Of a stretch of DNA of 27,054 bases, positions 14,855 through 23,010 are shown one piece after another. Each line of letters opens with the position of its first letter. Positions within the stretch are counted from its first letter, which is position 1. The stretch is from assembly GCF_009856605.1 (NCBI RefSeq), contig NZ_CP047246.1, positions 1 to 27,054 of the forward strand. Reading direction: 5' to 3'. The stretch comes from Trichormus variabilis 0441. GTDB taxonomy: Bacteria > Cyanobacteriota > Cyanobacteriia > Cyanobacteriales > Nostocaceae. The notes beneath the pieces were generated by a model. That model was not told where the DNA came from. It was given only the letters and a program-made list of their open reading frames with translations, and did not search any database. A program made the position numbers and the translations under genes.

Positions 14855-14893
14855 ATTGATGATGTTCCCCTTATGCCATGCCAAAATGATGGG

Positions 14894-15070
14894 ATGGCAA
14901 AACCCGAAGATACAGTCAAACTGATAATTGGCAAAGAATTAAAGATCCGTTTTAAATCCCTGTGCGTCCAGGCTGAAACGGATATGAGCAGTGTTGCTAA
15001 AGAGTTAATCGCTGCTTGGTGCGATGAGCAGGAACGTAAGATAGCTAGTGGTCAGCCAAAAAAATTATGA
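14894..15070 (+). CDS. Ribbon-helix-helix plasmid regulator
   Basis: 58 residues from the ATG at 14894 (MAKPEDTVKLIIGKEL); the frame also has an ATG at 14873. A short beta strand (DTVKLIIGKEL) is followed by two helices (KIRFKSLCVQAETD, then MSSVAKELIAAWCDEQE), the order and length of a CopG/Arc/ParG-type RHH dimer. Such proteins on plasmids repress their own promoters or control copy number or partition. The four AGGGGAAT repeats just upstream would suit such a protein. No partner toxin or ParA-type gene is adjacent; parAB is 6 kb away. The start choice is based on where the family-like sequence begins, since neither ATG has a strong ribosome site. Confidence 0.7.
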   Translation: MAKPEDTVKLIIGKELKIRFKSLCVQAETDMSSVAKELIAAWCDEQERKIASGQPKKL

Positions 15071-15665
15071 CAGGGCAAGATAGCGAAAAGGGAAAGGGTT
15101 TTTTAAGTTTTACCTTTTCCCTTTCTTCAGCCTACTCCTGTCAATATTTGCGTCGTGAATTACTAGCCAAAGAGGTTTTCAGCCGTAGCATGGCAGATAG
15201 TGTTACGCTCGCGACTTTGGGGTTCAGCCGGGATACCGATACCGTTGGCGAATGTAATACATATTTGTATTTGAAAGTATTATTTAAGCTCAAACCTTCA
15301 ATCTGCCGTTGCATCTTTTAGTTGTAATACTTTTGTTTATGCTTTTGTAACACTTTCGCCAACAGTATCAAATCTTCCGCGAACCATTTCTCCTTTTCCA
15401 CATCCCGTGAAAAGTCAGACTTAATATTTACTTTATAAATAGCCTCTCATTTCTGAAGCATATCATGAGTTAAAATCTCAATTTTTAGTTCAAATCACAG
15501 CTAAGGCTGTAACCCTTATTGGATAGGCATTCTGCAATTCGATATTTTTCACAATTCTTGATGTACCAATTAAGCTATAAGTTATTTGGTACAACTTTTT
15601 TGTACGGCACAACAAGGCTTTGAGGCTTATAAATTTCAGAGGCTTCAATTGGTACAGTTTAATTT
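15071..15665. other. Intergenic region with GTACCAA dyads
   Basis: An 84-codon frame (15067-15321) overlaps the RHH stop but has no recognisable features and crosses Nostoc-type repeat sequence, so I do not call it. The region contains a 30-bp dyad at 15563-15592 and a related half at 15642-15655. Nothing else is clear. Confidence 0.4.
15563..15592. repeat. 30-bp dyad related to a copy inside the MITE-like element
   Basis: The outer arms GTACCAA and TTGGTAC are perfect. The reverse complement (GTACCAAATAACTTATAGCT, then TAATTGGTAC) is close to 14581-14610 (GTACCAAATAGCCTAAGCTT, then CAATTGGGAC). A partial third copy, GCTTCAATTGGTAC, is at 15642-15655. It may be a protein-binding site or dispersed repeat. 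Confidence 0.45.
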
Positions 15666-15806
15666 CTAGCGATCACAGTAATGAAAGTGGCTCATCAAAT
15701 CCTTAGCGTAAGTTTCGGTATGCCTGCTCATTTCACCCCTTAGCCAGAAAATATCTAAACTAACTTTGTCCCGTTGTGTTAATTCCTCGTAGGTAAAAGC
15801 CCTAAA
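15666..15806 (-). pseudogene. Remnant of a type I HsdM C-terminus
   Basis: The minus-strand frame reads FRAFTYEELTQRDKVSLDIFWL and then loses the family pattern before a stop at 15666-15668. The segment matches the highly conserved C-terminal region of type I methylase subunits (...Y-EL--RDK--LDIFWL-D-SLED...). Upstream the frame is closed by a TGA, and a different frame (AGDIELAQLKNKSTKIF) is open, so the gene is broken. It lies 250 bp before the intact restriction-modification genes, on the opposite strand. It is probably what remains of an earlier type I system. Only about 22 residues support the call. Confidence 0.5.
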
Positions 15807-16054
15807 CCTTAATGCTCATTTTACCCCGTAAGCGCGTAAAGATTTTTGTACTTTTGTTCTTTAGCTGGGCTAATTCGATATCACCCGCAAAATAGTAACG
15901 ACTTCCATAACATTGCATTAATATCTAGAATGGCAAAAGTAACTGGAGAGGTGAGACTAAAGGCTTAATTATGTATGCGTCTTAGAAAATATCAAACGAG
16001 TTTACTATGCTTCCAACCTACCTCTAGCAAGTTTTACCGCTCTAAATTAATATT
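15807..16054. other. Region upstream of the RM operon
   Basis: About 250 bp with a second minus-strand broken frame (GDIELAQLKNKSTKIFTRLRG, about 15820-15905) that I cannot assign. The promoter of the RM operon should lie here, but I see no consensus -35/-10 pair. Confidence 0.3.
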
Positions 16055-18808
16055 ATGCATCCTAAGTCTGTTGACTTTGTAAAGGAATGTCCCTTAAATA
16101 CTAAAGAGATTATTGACCGAATCTTTAAAGACCCCGGCACTAAGTATGAGCTTACCGAGTTTGAGAGCTTGGGCAAGCCGATTCACGAGATTTTGTCCAT
16201 CTACCCAAAAACCGCCGCCACTGGGCGCGATGCGGGAAAGACCAAGTACTATCTCAAAAGTTTTATCCCATTCTCATCTGGTAATGAAGAGGTGCAGGTG
16301 TTTGTCGAGGATGGCAAATCTGCCCCTGAAGAGATTGTGCGTCAGCTCTGGGTCTATAATCTGATCCATCAATACGGCTATAAGGACGATGAAATTGCCC
16401 TAGAGGTCAGCGTTCAGTTCGGAACTGAGGTCGGCACTAAGGCAGCAGATGTTATTGTCTATACCGACAATTCTAAGGAAACACCAAAGATCATTGTTGA
16501 GTGCAAGAAGCCCAAGCGCAAAGACGGCATTGAACAGCTCAAAAGCTATATGAATGCCAAAGGTGCGCCAGTTGCGGTCTGGTCTAACGGGAGCGACAAT
16601 ATTATTCTCTATCGTCCCTATCCCAAAGATTACGATACCTTGTCCGATATTCCTAAGCGAGGGCAGGAACCAAAGGATGTTCTGGAGACGAAAAAGACGA
16701 TTTATCAGCTCAAACAGGATTTCAACTTCAAGAAGATTATTCAGGACTTGGAAGAGCTGGTTCTGGCTGATAGCGGAAAAGATGAATTCAATGAGATTTT
16801 CAAGCTAATCTTTGCCAAAATCTGGGACGAAAAGGAGGCATTACAAAATCGCCAAGGTGGAACTGTTGAGTTCGCAAAAGCCGTTGATTCTGATATTACC
16901 TATGATCGCATTAATGGTCTGTTCAAAAGGGCCTGTGAAGAATGGTCTGGCATCTTCAGAGATCATGAGGATATTGAGCTAGCCAAACGTCATCTACAGG
17001 TGTGTATTGGGCCCATTGAGGGGTTACGGCTTATGGGTTCCAATCTACGAATTATGGACGATGCCTTTGAATATTTGCTACCCACCGAAGCCAAGAAGAA
17101 GAAAGGCCAATTCTTTACACCGCGCCATGTAGTGGAGATGTGCGTGCGAATGCTCAATCCGACACAAAAAGAGTACGTCATGGATCCTGCCTGTGGCTCT
17201 GGCGGCTTCCTGTTACATGCTATGGATTGGTGCTACCCTGCTAACGACAACGAAAAGCGAGAACTACGCAAACACAGATATGCTGCCAAGTATCTCTGGG
17301 GCATTGATTTTGAGTCCCGTGCTGCCAAGACTTCCCGTGCCCTGATGCTAATTGCTGGGGATGGCCACACCAATATTTTCGGACCTGATGTTAGCAGTCT
17401 CGATCCCAAAACTTGGTATGAGAGTGCTTCTGGACAATCATTGATGCACGGTCTGCGGCAGGCTAAGTTAACGGCGGTCAAAATACCAGAAAACGAAACC
17501 TTGAAAGATGACGACAAGGCTTGGGAATATTTTGAGGGGTTGAAATTCGATGTCATCCTCGCAAATCCACCCTTTGCTGGGGAGATAAAAGATCGTAAGA
17601 TGCTGGTTCATTACGATTTGGCAAAACCATCTCTAAAGCGTGCTGGGGACGACAAAGCCCCCAAGGAAGAGCGCGATGTGCTTTTTATCGAGCGCATTCT
17701 GAAGATGCTACGTCCTGGCGGTCGGGCTGCCATCGTTCTACCGCAGGGAAAATTCAACAATTCTTCACTGGCTTTCATCCGCGAGTGGATTCTAAAGAAA
17801 GCACGGCTCCTAGCAGTGGTGGGACTACACCCCAACACTTTCAAGCCTCACACTGGTACAAAGACTTCGGTACTGTTTGTTCAGAAATACACTGAGCAGC
17901 AACTGGCCGATATCGCCCGTGTGCATGATGAAGTTGCTAAGGATTGCCCAGCCTATGAAGCCGAGATTCAATCCTTACTTGATGACGAGAGCGAGGTATC
18001 GGAGGAGGCCATTCCAGAAGCCGTAGCTGACCTAATCAGCGAAATTTTTAGCGAACCGGAAGCCGAGGATATAACAGAAGAGAACGGCGAAGACGAAGCT
18101 GGTGATAACGAAATGGTTGAACTGCCTAGTGATGAAGAGCGCCTTGTGCAAGCTGAAGAAAAGGTGGATAATCTGAAGGCTGAATTGAGTCGGGTGCAAC
18201 AGCAGCTTGCTGATTTTGACATAGATGTAGAAGTCTTGAAGCAGCAACAGCAGGCTGAGATTGATAACATCACTAACACCTTCGATGGAACCAAGCGTGA
18301 ACTCTCCACTTACCTAAAACCGATTAAGGCTGCACATAAGGAGGCAATGAAGGAGTTTAAAGTTGCACATAAACAAAAAATCAAACAATACAATGTTGAG
18401 ATCAAGCGATTGGAAAAGGAAATTCCCAACGCGGAGCGTGATCTGAAGCTACTTACTAACCGGGGCAAGCTGGAGTTGATTCTGGCTGATAACGACCTTA
18501 TTGCTACCCTCAAGGAACACTGGATTGTTGCCGAGGTGGCGAAAAGGCTGGACTATCCGATCTTTATGGCGGTTAGTGAGCGCGGCGGCAAGAATAATTC
18601 TGGTGATTACGAATATATGCTCGAAGATGGACATTTGGTGGAAGACATCAGTGGCCAGCCCAAGATCAATCAGGACTTGGTGAACTATGACTTTACTGCT
18701 GCTGATCTGGCTGATGCAACCAGCATCCCCGACGACCAGCTTTGTATAGCCGAGGCATTTGTGCGTTTTGCTCAGGAACAGGAATTTGCTTTCTGGAGGG
18801 CTAAGTGA
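16055..18808 (+). CDS. Nuclease-methylase fusion of a type I-like / IIG restriction system
   Basis: 917 residues. The N-terminal HSDR_N-like domain (about 60-190) has a PD-(D/E)xK site: AADVIVY (D132) and IIVECKKPK (E149-x-K151). A helical linker leads to the N6-adenine methylase core: GQFFTPRHVVEMCVRML, motif I MDPACGSGGFLLHA (D377 onward) and motif IV ILANPPFAG (N504-PPF). GGRAAIVLPQGKF and PHTGTKTSVLFVQ follow. After about residue 640 come an acidic segment and a long coiled coil (about 685-805), unusual for HsdM. No Snf2-type translocase domain is present here or elsewhere in the window. With the coupled HsdS gene it forms a two-gene RM system like BcgI in layout: it should methylate and cut DNA at a bipartite site. 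GC and codon use are higher than in the neighbours, and HIP1 is absent. Confidence 0.85.
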   Translation: MHPKSVDFVKECPLNTKEIIDRIFKDPGTKYELTEFESLGKPIHEILSIYPKTAATGRDAGKTKYYLKSFIPFSSGNEEVQVFVEDGKSAPEEIVRQLWVYNLIHQYGYKDDEIALEVSVQFGTEVGTKAADVIVYTDNSKETPKIIVECKKPKRKDGIEQLKSYMNAKGAPVAVWSNGSDNIILYRPYPKDYDTLSDIPKRGQEPKDVLETKKTIYQLKQDFNFKKIIQDLEELVLADSGKDEFNEIFKLIFAKIWDEKEALQNRQGGTVEFAKAVDSDITYDRINGLFKRACEEWSGIFRDHEDIELAKRHLQVCIGPIEGLRLMGSNLRIMDDAFEYLLPTEAKKKKGQFFTPRHVVEMCVRMLNPTQKEYVMDPACGSGGFLLHAMDWCYPANDNEKRELRKHRYAAKYLWGIDFESRAAKTSRALMLIAGDGHTNIFGPDVSSLDPKTWYESASGQSLMHGLRQAKLTAVKIPENETLKDDDKAWEYFEGLKFDVILANPPFAGEIKDRKMLVHYDLAKPSLKRAGDDKAPKEERDVLFIERILKMLRPGGRAAIVLPQGKFNNSSLAFIREWILKKARLLAVVGLHPNTFKPHTGTKTSVLFVQKYTEQQLADIARVHDEVAKDCPAYEAEIQSLLDDESEVSEEAIPEAVADLISEIFSEPEAEDITEENGEDEAGDNEMVELPSDEERLVQAEEKVDNLKAELSRVQQQLADFDIDVEVLKQQQQAEIDNITNTFDGTKRELSTYLKPIKAAHKEAMKEFKVAHKQKIKQYNVEIKRLEKEIPNAERDLKLLTNRGKLELILADNDLIATLKEHWIVAEVAKRLDYPIFMAVSERGGKNNSGDYEYMLEDGHLVEDISGQPKINQDLVNYDFTAADLADATSIPDDQLCIAEAFVRFAQEQEFAFWRAK

Positions 18809-20193
18809 TGGCAGTTTGGAATAATATCTTACTCTCTTACATGCTTCATTTCAATCGTACTGATGCTGAATTCTTTAAGCTGGAATATGAACTTGCATTC
18901 AATAAAATAATCTCGTGTAACGGAGAGAGGTTAAGCACTAGAGCATTCGTAACAGACGGAATCCATGAATCTCCAGATATGTCAAGTCGTGATAAAGGAG
19001 TCACCTATATTTCAGCTAAGTGTGTAAAGGATAATGAATTTTCTCTTGATAATTGTATTTTTATTTCTGAAGTTCAGCACAGGAATAATCCAAGGACGCA
19101 ACTTCAACCGTTCGACGTAATAATTACAACTGTTGGCACAATTGGAAATGTTGCTGTTGTAAGTGACAAAATAATTCCAAGCAACTCAGACCGTCATGTT
19201 GGCATTATCCGAATCAAAGACTTTGATGAGTTGTCGCCATTTTATTTGTCAACATTTTTAAACTCTAAATATGGGAGATTTCAGTCTCTAAGAGAAGCCG
19301 CAGGAAATGTCCAACTCAATTTGTATGTTCGGAATATTGGCAACATTGTTGTGCCAAGATTTGGTCAGCTTGAAAGAGAAATTTCAGACTTAACAAAGAA
19401 AGCATATTGTTTGAGAGAATCATCTAAAGAAGTATATATCCAAGCCCAACAAAGTCTCGAATCCGAACTGGGACTGGACAAGCTGCATTTTGACAAACCA
19501 GTGAGCTACACAGCGCAGTTTAGTGATTTGGAGATGTCGCACCGTAACGATGCCCAACACTATCAGCCTCGCTTTACTCAACTTCTAGAACATCTTGAAA
19601 AATTTCCGACAAAGCGTGTGCGTGAGGTCTGTCGCTATAACAGGCGAGGTATTCAGCCCATTTACTCGGACAACGGAACTCATGCGGTTGTCAACAGCCA
19701 ACACCTTGGAGAAAAACACATCAATTATGATGGACTGCAAAAAACAACCGAACGTGCCTTCAACGCATCTCCGGAGGCACATATTCAACAAGACGACTTG
19801 TTGATTTACACTACAGGTGCATATATTGGCAGAACTAATGTTTATCTCGATGACATTCCCGCTTTCGCCAGTAACCATGTAAACATCTTGCGGTTATCAC
19901 CGCAGATTGACCATGCATATATGGCAATGGTGTTTCAATCGATTGTCGGTCAATTCCAAACACAGAAATACGCACGAGGCAGTGCTCAAGCCGAGCTTTA
20001 CCCAACAGATATCAACAAGTTTGTTGTCCCCCTGCTTCAACCCGAAAAGCAGACAGAAATCGGCAATCTGGTTCGTGAGAGTCTAGTAAAAAAACGAGAA
20101 TCTTCCCAACTCCTCGACCAAGCCAAATCCCGTGTCGAACAACTCATCGAAGAAGCAGTAGGCAATTGCAGTGGAACTCACCCCGGTTTATAG
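18808..20193 (+). CDS. Specificity subunit (HsdS-like) with two target-recognition domains
   Basis: 461 residues from the ATG at 18808. The methylase stop TGA (18806-18808) and this ATG overlap as TGATG, with GGAGG eight bases upstream: classic translational coupling. TRD1 (about 30-190) contains YISAKCVKD, FDVIITTVGTIGNVAVV and NVQLNLYVRNIGNIVVP. TRD2 (about 255-415) contains VVNSQHLGEK, DDLLIYTTGAYIGRTNVY and AQAELYPTDINKFVVPLL. Each TRD is followed by a conserved spacer helix (ESSKEVYIQAQQSLESEL and RESSQLLDQAKSRVEQLI). Two different TRDs should read a bipartite asymmetric site for the upstream nuclease-methylase. Start and family are well supported; the recognised sequence cannot be predicted. 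Confidence 0.9.
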   Translation: MAVWNNILLSYMLHFNRTDAEFFKLEYELAFNKIISCNGERLSTRAFVTDGIHESPDMSSRDKGVTYISAKCVKDNEFSLDNCIFISEVQHRNNPRTQLQPFDVIITTVGTIGNVAVVSDKIIPSNSDRHVGIIRIKDFDELSPFYLSTFLNSKYGRFQSLREAAGNVQLNLYVRNIGNIVVPRFGQLEREISDLTKKAYCLRESSKEVYIQAQQSLESELGLDKLHFDKPVSYTAQFSDLEMSHRNDAQHYQPRFTQLLEHLEKFPTKRVREVCRYNRRGIQPIYSDNGTHAVVNSQHLGEKHINYDGLQKTTERAFNASPEAHIQQDDLLIYTTGAYIGRTNVYLDDIPAFASNHVNILRLSPQIDHAYMAMVFQSIVGQFQTQKYARGSAQAELYPTDINKFVVPLLQPEKQTEIGNLVRESLVKKRESSQLLDQAKSRVEQLIEEAVGNCSGTHPGL

Positions 20194-20447
20194 ATGTATA
20201 CATGGTGAGGTGCTAACAGGAATGTGACTGTAATCTTGATATCAACAGTTTCATAAGCGAGGGTTATATTTCAAGGCTCAAACCCTGATTCTGTGGTAAA
20301 AAACCAGAGCTGCATCGCCATGTAGATTTATAACCCTGATTCCGTACCTAAAACTGTCACAAAAGAAATAACAGGGAATATGTCCACTAGTTTTTGATAA
20401 AAAACCAAAGTCATGAGGGATGGAAAGTTAAAAATCAAGCTGGAGTT
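20194..20447. other. Intergenic region after the RM operon
   Basis: No gene seen. AACCCTGATTCTGT (about 20282) and AACCCTGATTCCGT (about 20333) are near-identical direct repeats about 50 bp apart. The region ends at the left arm of the next MITE-like element. Confidence 0.4.
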
Positions 20448-20857
20448 GGTATTGAGCCGAGATGTGTGTAATTTTGAGCAAGATGGGCTGGAAACTCCTA
20501 CTATATATACGTTTCAGCAATTTTCGAGTGAAATTGACATTCTGGTACAAATCTTGGGTATCTATAGCTACAAAAACCGGAGTATCTATTAACTTTATTT
20601 ACAGATTTTACAACTTAGACAATAAGCATCTTTCGCAGTGAATTGTCTAAAACTCTTACAGGAAAAAGGTTATATTCATTTCTACCAAAGAGTATTTATA
20701 ATTCTCTTTGGTAGACGAAAAGCAATTATTTACCCTCACGCTGGAAGGAAGTATGCGCCGCTAAAATCAGACGGAACTATTAAAAATGCTAAAAGCTATA
20801 TACAGCAAGCTTTTCCAGGTATATTGCTTAAAATTACACACATCTCGGCTCAATACC
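20448..20857. mobile_element. Second MITE-like element, upstream of parA
   Basis: The left arm 20448-20475 (starting GGTATTGAGCCGAGATG, ending GTAATTTT) and the right arm 20830-20857 are perfect 28-bp inverted repeats. An imperfect match continues about 20 bp inward (AGCAA and TGGAAA on both sides). If the ends are taken at TTGAG, both sides are flanked by TA, a possible TA duplication of the IS630/mariner kind. The 410-bp body contains a further 12-bp-arm dyad and no convincing transposase. A 100-codon frame (20638-20940) crosses the right arm and is therefore not believed. Confidence 0.6.
20681..20715. repeat. 12-bp-arm inverted repeat inside the element
   Basis: TCTACCAAAGAG (20681-20692) and CTCTTTGGTAGA (20704-20715) are perfect arms around an 11-base AT spacer. 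It lies about 230 bp upstream of parA, so a ParA/ParB operator or centromere-like site is possible. An internal hairpin of the element is equally possible. Confidence 0.5.
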
Positions 20858-20940
20858 TATTTCATATCAACAACTTGCCCAAAAATGGTTATTTAATGAC
20901 CAAACACCATCTGTTTAGGTTATGCTGTCAATCAAACTAG

Positions 20941-21714
20941 ATGCAAAATAGCAGTAAATACATGAGCCGGGTCTTCGCAGTATTTAATCAAGCCGGTGGG
21001 GTTGGTAAAACGACCCTAACCATGAACCTGGGATATCAACTGCAATTGCATAATTACAAAGTTCTCCTGATTGATATCGACCCCCAGGCTTCCTTAACGT
21101 CTTTTATGGGCATTGAACCAGAAAGCTTGGAAAAAACTCCCTTTGACGCGCTCATCAATGAAGAACCACTGTTCATCCTAAAAAACCAACATGGGATGGA
21201 TATAGCTCCTACTAATATCAACCTCAGCGTTGCGGAAATTCAACTGGTCAACATGGATTTTCGTGAAGTCCGGTTGAAAGAAGCTCTTGAGCCAATTCGC
21301 CATGAATATGACTTTATCCTCATCGACTGTCCACCCAGTTTAGGGCTATTAAGTTACAGCAGCCTTGTCGCTGCAAGCCACCTGCTCATACCTATTGAAA
21401 CCCACTACAAAGCTTTTCAGGGAACAAATCTACTGCTGCAAACAATAGCTCAAGTGAAAAAAAGAGGAAACCGCAACTTAAAAATAGCTGGGTTCGTTCC
21501 TTCTCGCTATGCCGCTTCCAACTCCCAAGACCAACGCACTCTCAAAGCTATCTCAGAACAATTTTCCGACATCGCCCTCGTCTTAGATCCCATTCCCAGG
21601 GCTACAGCTTTTGTAGATGCTTCTGAACAACAAGTACCCTTAGCCATCTACGAACCCAAGCATCCAGTTCTCAAAGTATTAGACAATATAGCCAAAAAAA
21701 TGGAGCAATTATAA
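20941..21714 (+). CDS. parA: ParA-type plasmid partition ATPase
   Basis: 257 residues from the ATG at 20941; an internal ATG at 20962 (MSRVFAVFNQAGG) is also possible and fits short ParA proteins. It has the deviant Walker A of the ParA/MinD family (NQAGGVGKTTLTMN, residues 16-29), switch I/A' VLLIDIDPQASLT and Walker B YDFILIDCPPSLG. There is no N-terminal HTH, so it is a small ParA (type Ib-like in size). It should bind the nucleoid with ATP and move ParB-bound plasmid copies apart. The ParB gene overlaps its stop (TAATG), so the two are co-translated. The promoter should be close to or inside the MITE-like element that ends at 20857. Confidence 0.93.
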   Translation: MQNSSKYMSRVFAVFNQAGGVGKTTLTMNLGYQLQLHNYKVLLIDIDPQASLTSFMGIEPESLEKTPFDALINEEPLFILKNQHGMDIAPTNINLSVAEIQLVNMDFREVRLKEALEPIRHEYDFILIDCPPSLGLLSYSSLVAASHLLIPIETHYKAFQGTNLLLQTIAQVKKRGNRNLKIAGFVPSRYAASNSQDQRTLKAISEQFSDIALVLDPIPRATAFVDASEQQVPLAIYEPKHPVLKVLDNIAKKMEQL

Positions 21715-22664
21715 TGGTTCGATCCCGCAAAACAGAACAACCCTACAAAGCTAAAGCCAATATTGATGTGTTGATGGGAGAAGAGCAACCGTCAATAGAG
21801 CCACTGCTACTGCCCATCGATTCAATCTCTTTACCTGAAGGTCAACCCCGCCGCTACTTTGACTCGGTGAAGATGGAGCAACTCATTCAGTCCATCAAAA
21901 CTCATGGGATTCTGGAGAATCTGCTTGTTCGCCCTCTCCCTGACCAGGAAAACCAATATGAATTAGTAGCTGGAGAAAGACGCTACCGTGCCGCGATCGC
22001 ATCAGGACTCAAAGAAGTTCCCGTTACCATCCGTGAACTGACTCCTGAACAAGCACTGCAACTGGCACTTGTAGAAAACCTGCTTCGAGAAGACCTCAAC
22101 CCCGTAGAGGAGACAGAAGGCATACTGCAACTCCTATCTATTCGGCTGAATATGCCAGTAGCAGAAGTTCCCAACCTGCTTTATCGGATGCAACATGAGG
22201 CTAAAGGAAAAGTTGCCCAAAACGTTTTGGGCAATCAACAAGGTCAAGCAATAATCACAGTTTTTGAAGAATTAGGTAAGTTAAGTTGGGAATCATTTGT
22301 TTCCAGTCGCTTACCTTTGCTGAAGTTACCAGCAGAAGTTTTAGAAGCACTACGAGCTGGAAAAATTGCCTACACCAAAGCTCAACTGATTGCCAGAGTT
22401 AAAGATAAAGAACATAGACAATCGTTGTTAGAAGAGGCGATCGCCGCAGATTTATCCCTCAATGAGATTAAAGAACGAGTTAAAGCTCTGCAACCACCAA
22501 CAGATACAGAAACTCCTCAAGCCACAATTCAAGCAGTTACCCGTCGTATTAATCAGTCCAAAGTCTGGGAGAACCCTAAAAAGTGGAAACAAGTGCAAAC
22601 GCTTTTGAAAAAATTGGAGGCTTTAATTGCAGAAGAGAACGCTACTGACCAAACAAATTCTTGA
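21714..22664 (+). CDS. parB: ParB-type centromere-binding protein
   Basis: 316 residues. The ATG at 21714 shares its A with the stop of parA (TAATG). The ParB/Srx (CTPase) domain is at about 35-130: EGQPRRYFD, GILENLLVRPL, the C-motif VAGERRYRAA (85-94) and LVENLLREDLNPVEE (119-133). The central helical region departs from the usual HTH-like KorB pattern, containing MQHEAKGKVAQNVL. It is followed by helices with KLPAEVLEALRAGKIAYTKAQLIARV, and by a C-terminal segment likely to dimerise. It loads on parS-like sites and stimulates ParA. No classical parS sequence was found near it; the dyad at 20681-20715 is the best local candidate. Confidence 0.93.
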   Translation: MVRSRKTEQPYKAKANIDVLMGEEQPSIEPLLLPIDSISLPEGQPRRYFDSVKMEQLIQSIKTHGILENLLVRPLPDQENQYELVAGERRYRAAIASGLKEVPVTIRELTPEQALQLALVENLLREDLNPVEETEGILQLLSIRLNMPVAEVPNLLYRMQHEAKGKVAQNVLGNQQGQAIITVFEELGKLSWESFVSSRLPLLKLPAEVLEALRAGKIAYTKAQLIARVKDKEHRQSLLEEAIAADLSLNEIKERVKALQPPTDTETPQATIQAVTRRINQSKVWENPKKWKQVQTLLKKLEALIAEENATDQTNS

Positions 22665-22686
22665 TAACAAAGCCAAAATAAAACCA

Positions 22687-22806
22687 TTAGTTGTTATTTT
22701 GATTTTCAGCAAGATACTGTCGCCCTGCTTCACTAATTCCCCAAACTTCACGAGGAAAATCATTTAGGAGCTTTATATTGAATATGCCAGACAGGATAAT
22801 ATCACA
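22687..22806 (-). pseudogene. Winged-helix protein C-terminal remnant
   Basis: A short minus-strand frame reads LSGIFNIKLLNDFPREVWGI followed by SEAGRQYLAEN and a stop (22687-22689). The PREVWGISEAGRQYL pattern is the end of a winged-helix domain seen in cyanobacterial DNA-binding proteins. The frame is closed upstream by a TAG and has no start codon, so only the last ~39 codons remain. It lies just past parB on the opposite strand. Confidence 0.4.
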
Positions 22807-23010
22807 CTAAATTACAATACGTCTTCTTAAATGAAAAAGTGAGTAAATTAGTCTATAGTTAGACTTCCCTCTGTCTGTATTAGGTTGTTTTGTATATAAA
22901 AAAGTTACTTTTAAGTTTAAAAAGGAGTAAAAGTCAAGAAGAGACATTCTACCCCCAGATAAAACTTAAAAAGCTTGTTTCGATTTGGAAAATTAAAGAA
23001 GTAACAATTT
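22807..23010. other. AT-rich spacer after parB
   Basis: No credible gene; a 65-codon frame at 22890-23087 is AT-driven and overlaps the next gene. A weak hairpin, CAAAATAA (22674-22681) / TTATTTTG (22694-22701), directly after parB may end its transcript. Confidence 0.35.

Noticed and set aside
15067..15321. 84-codon frame overlapping the RHH stop
   Set aside because: It has no family features and passes through Nostoc-type repeat sequence; the ATGA overlap is probably chance.
20638..20940. 100-codon frame with a GTG start just before parA
   Set aside because: Its C-terminal part is read through the inverted arm of the MITE-like element and it has no recognisable features.
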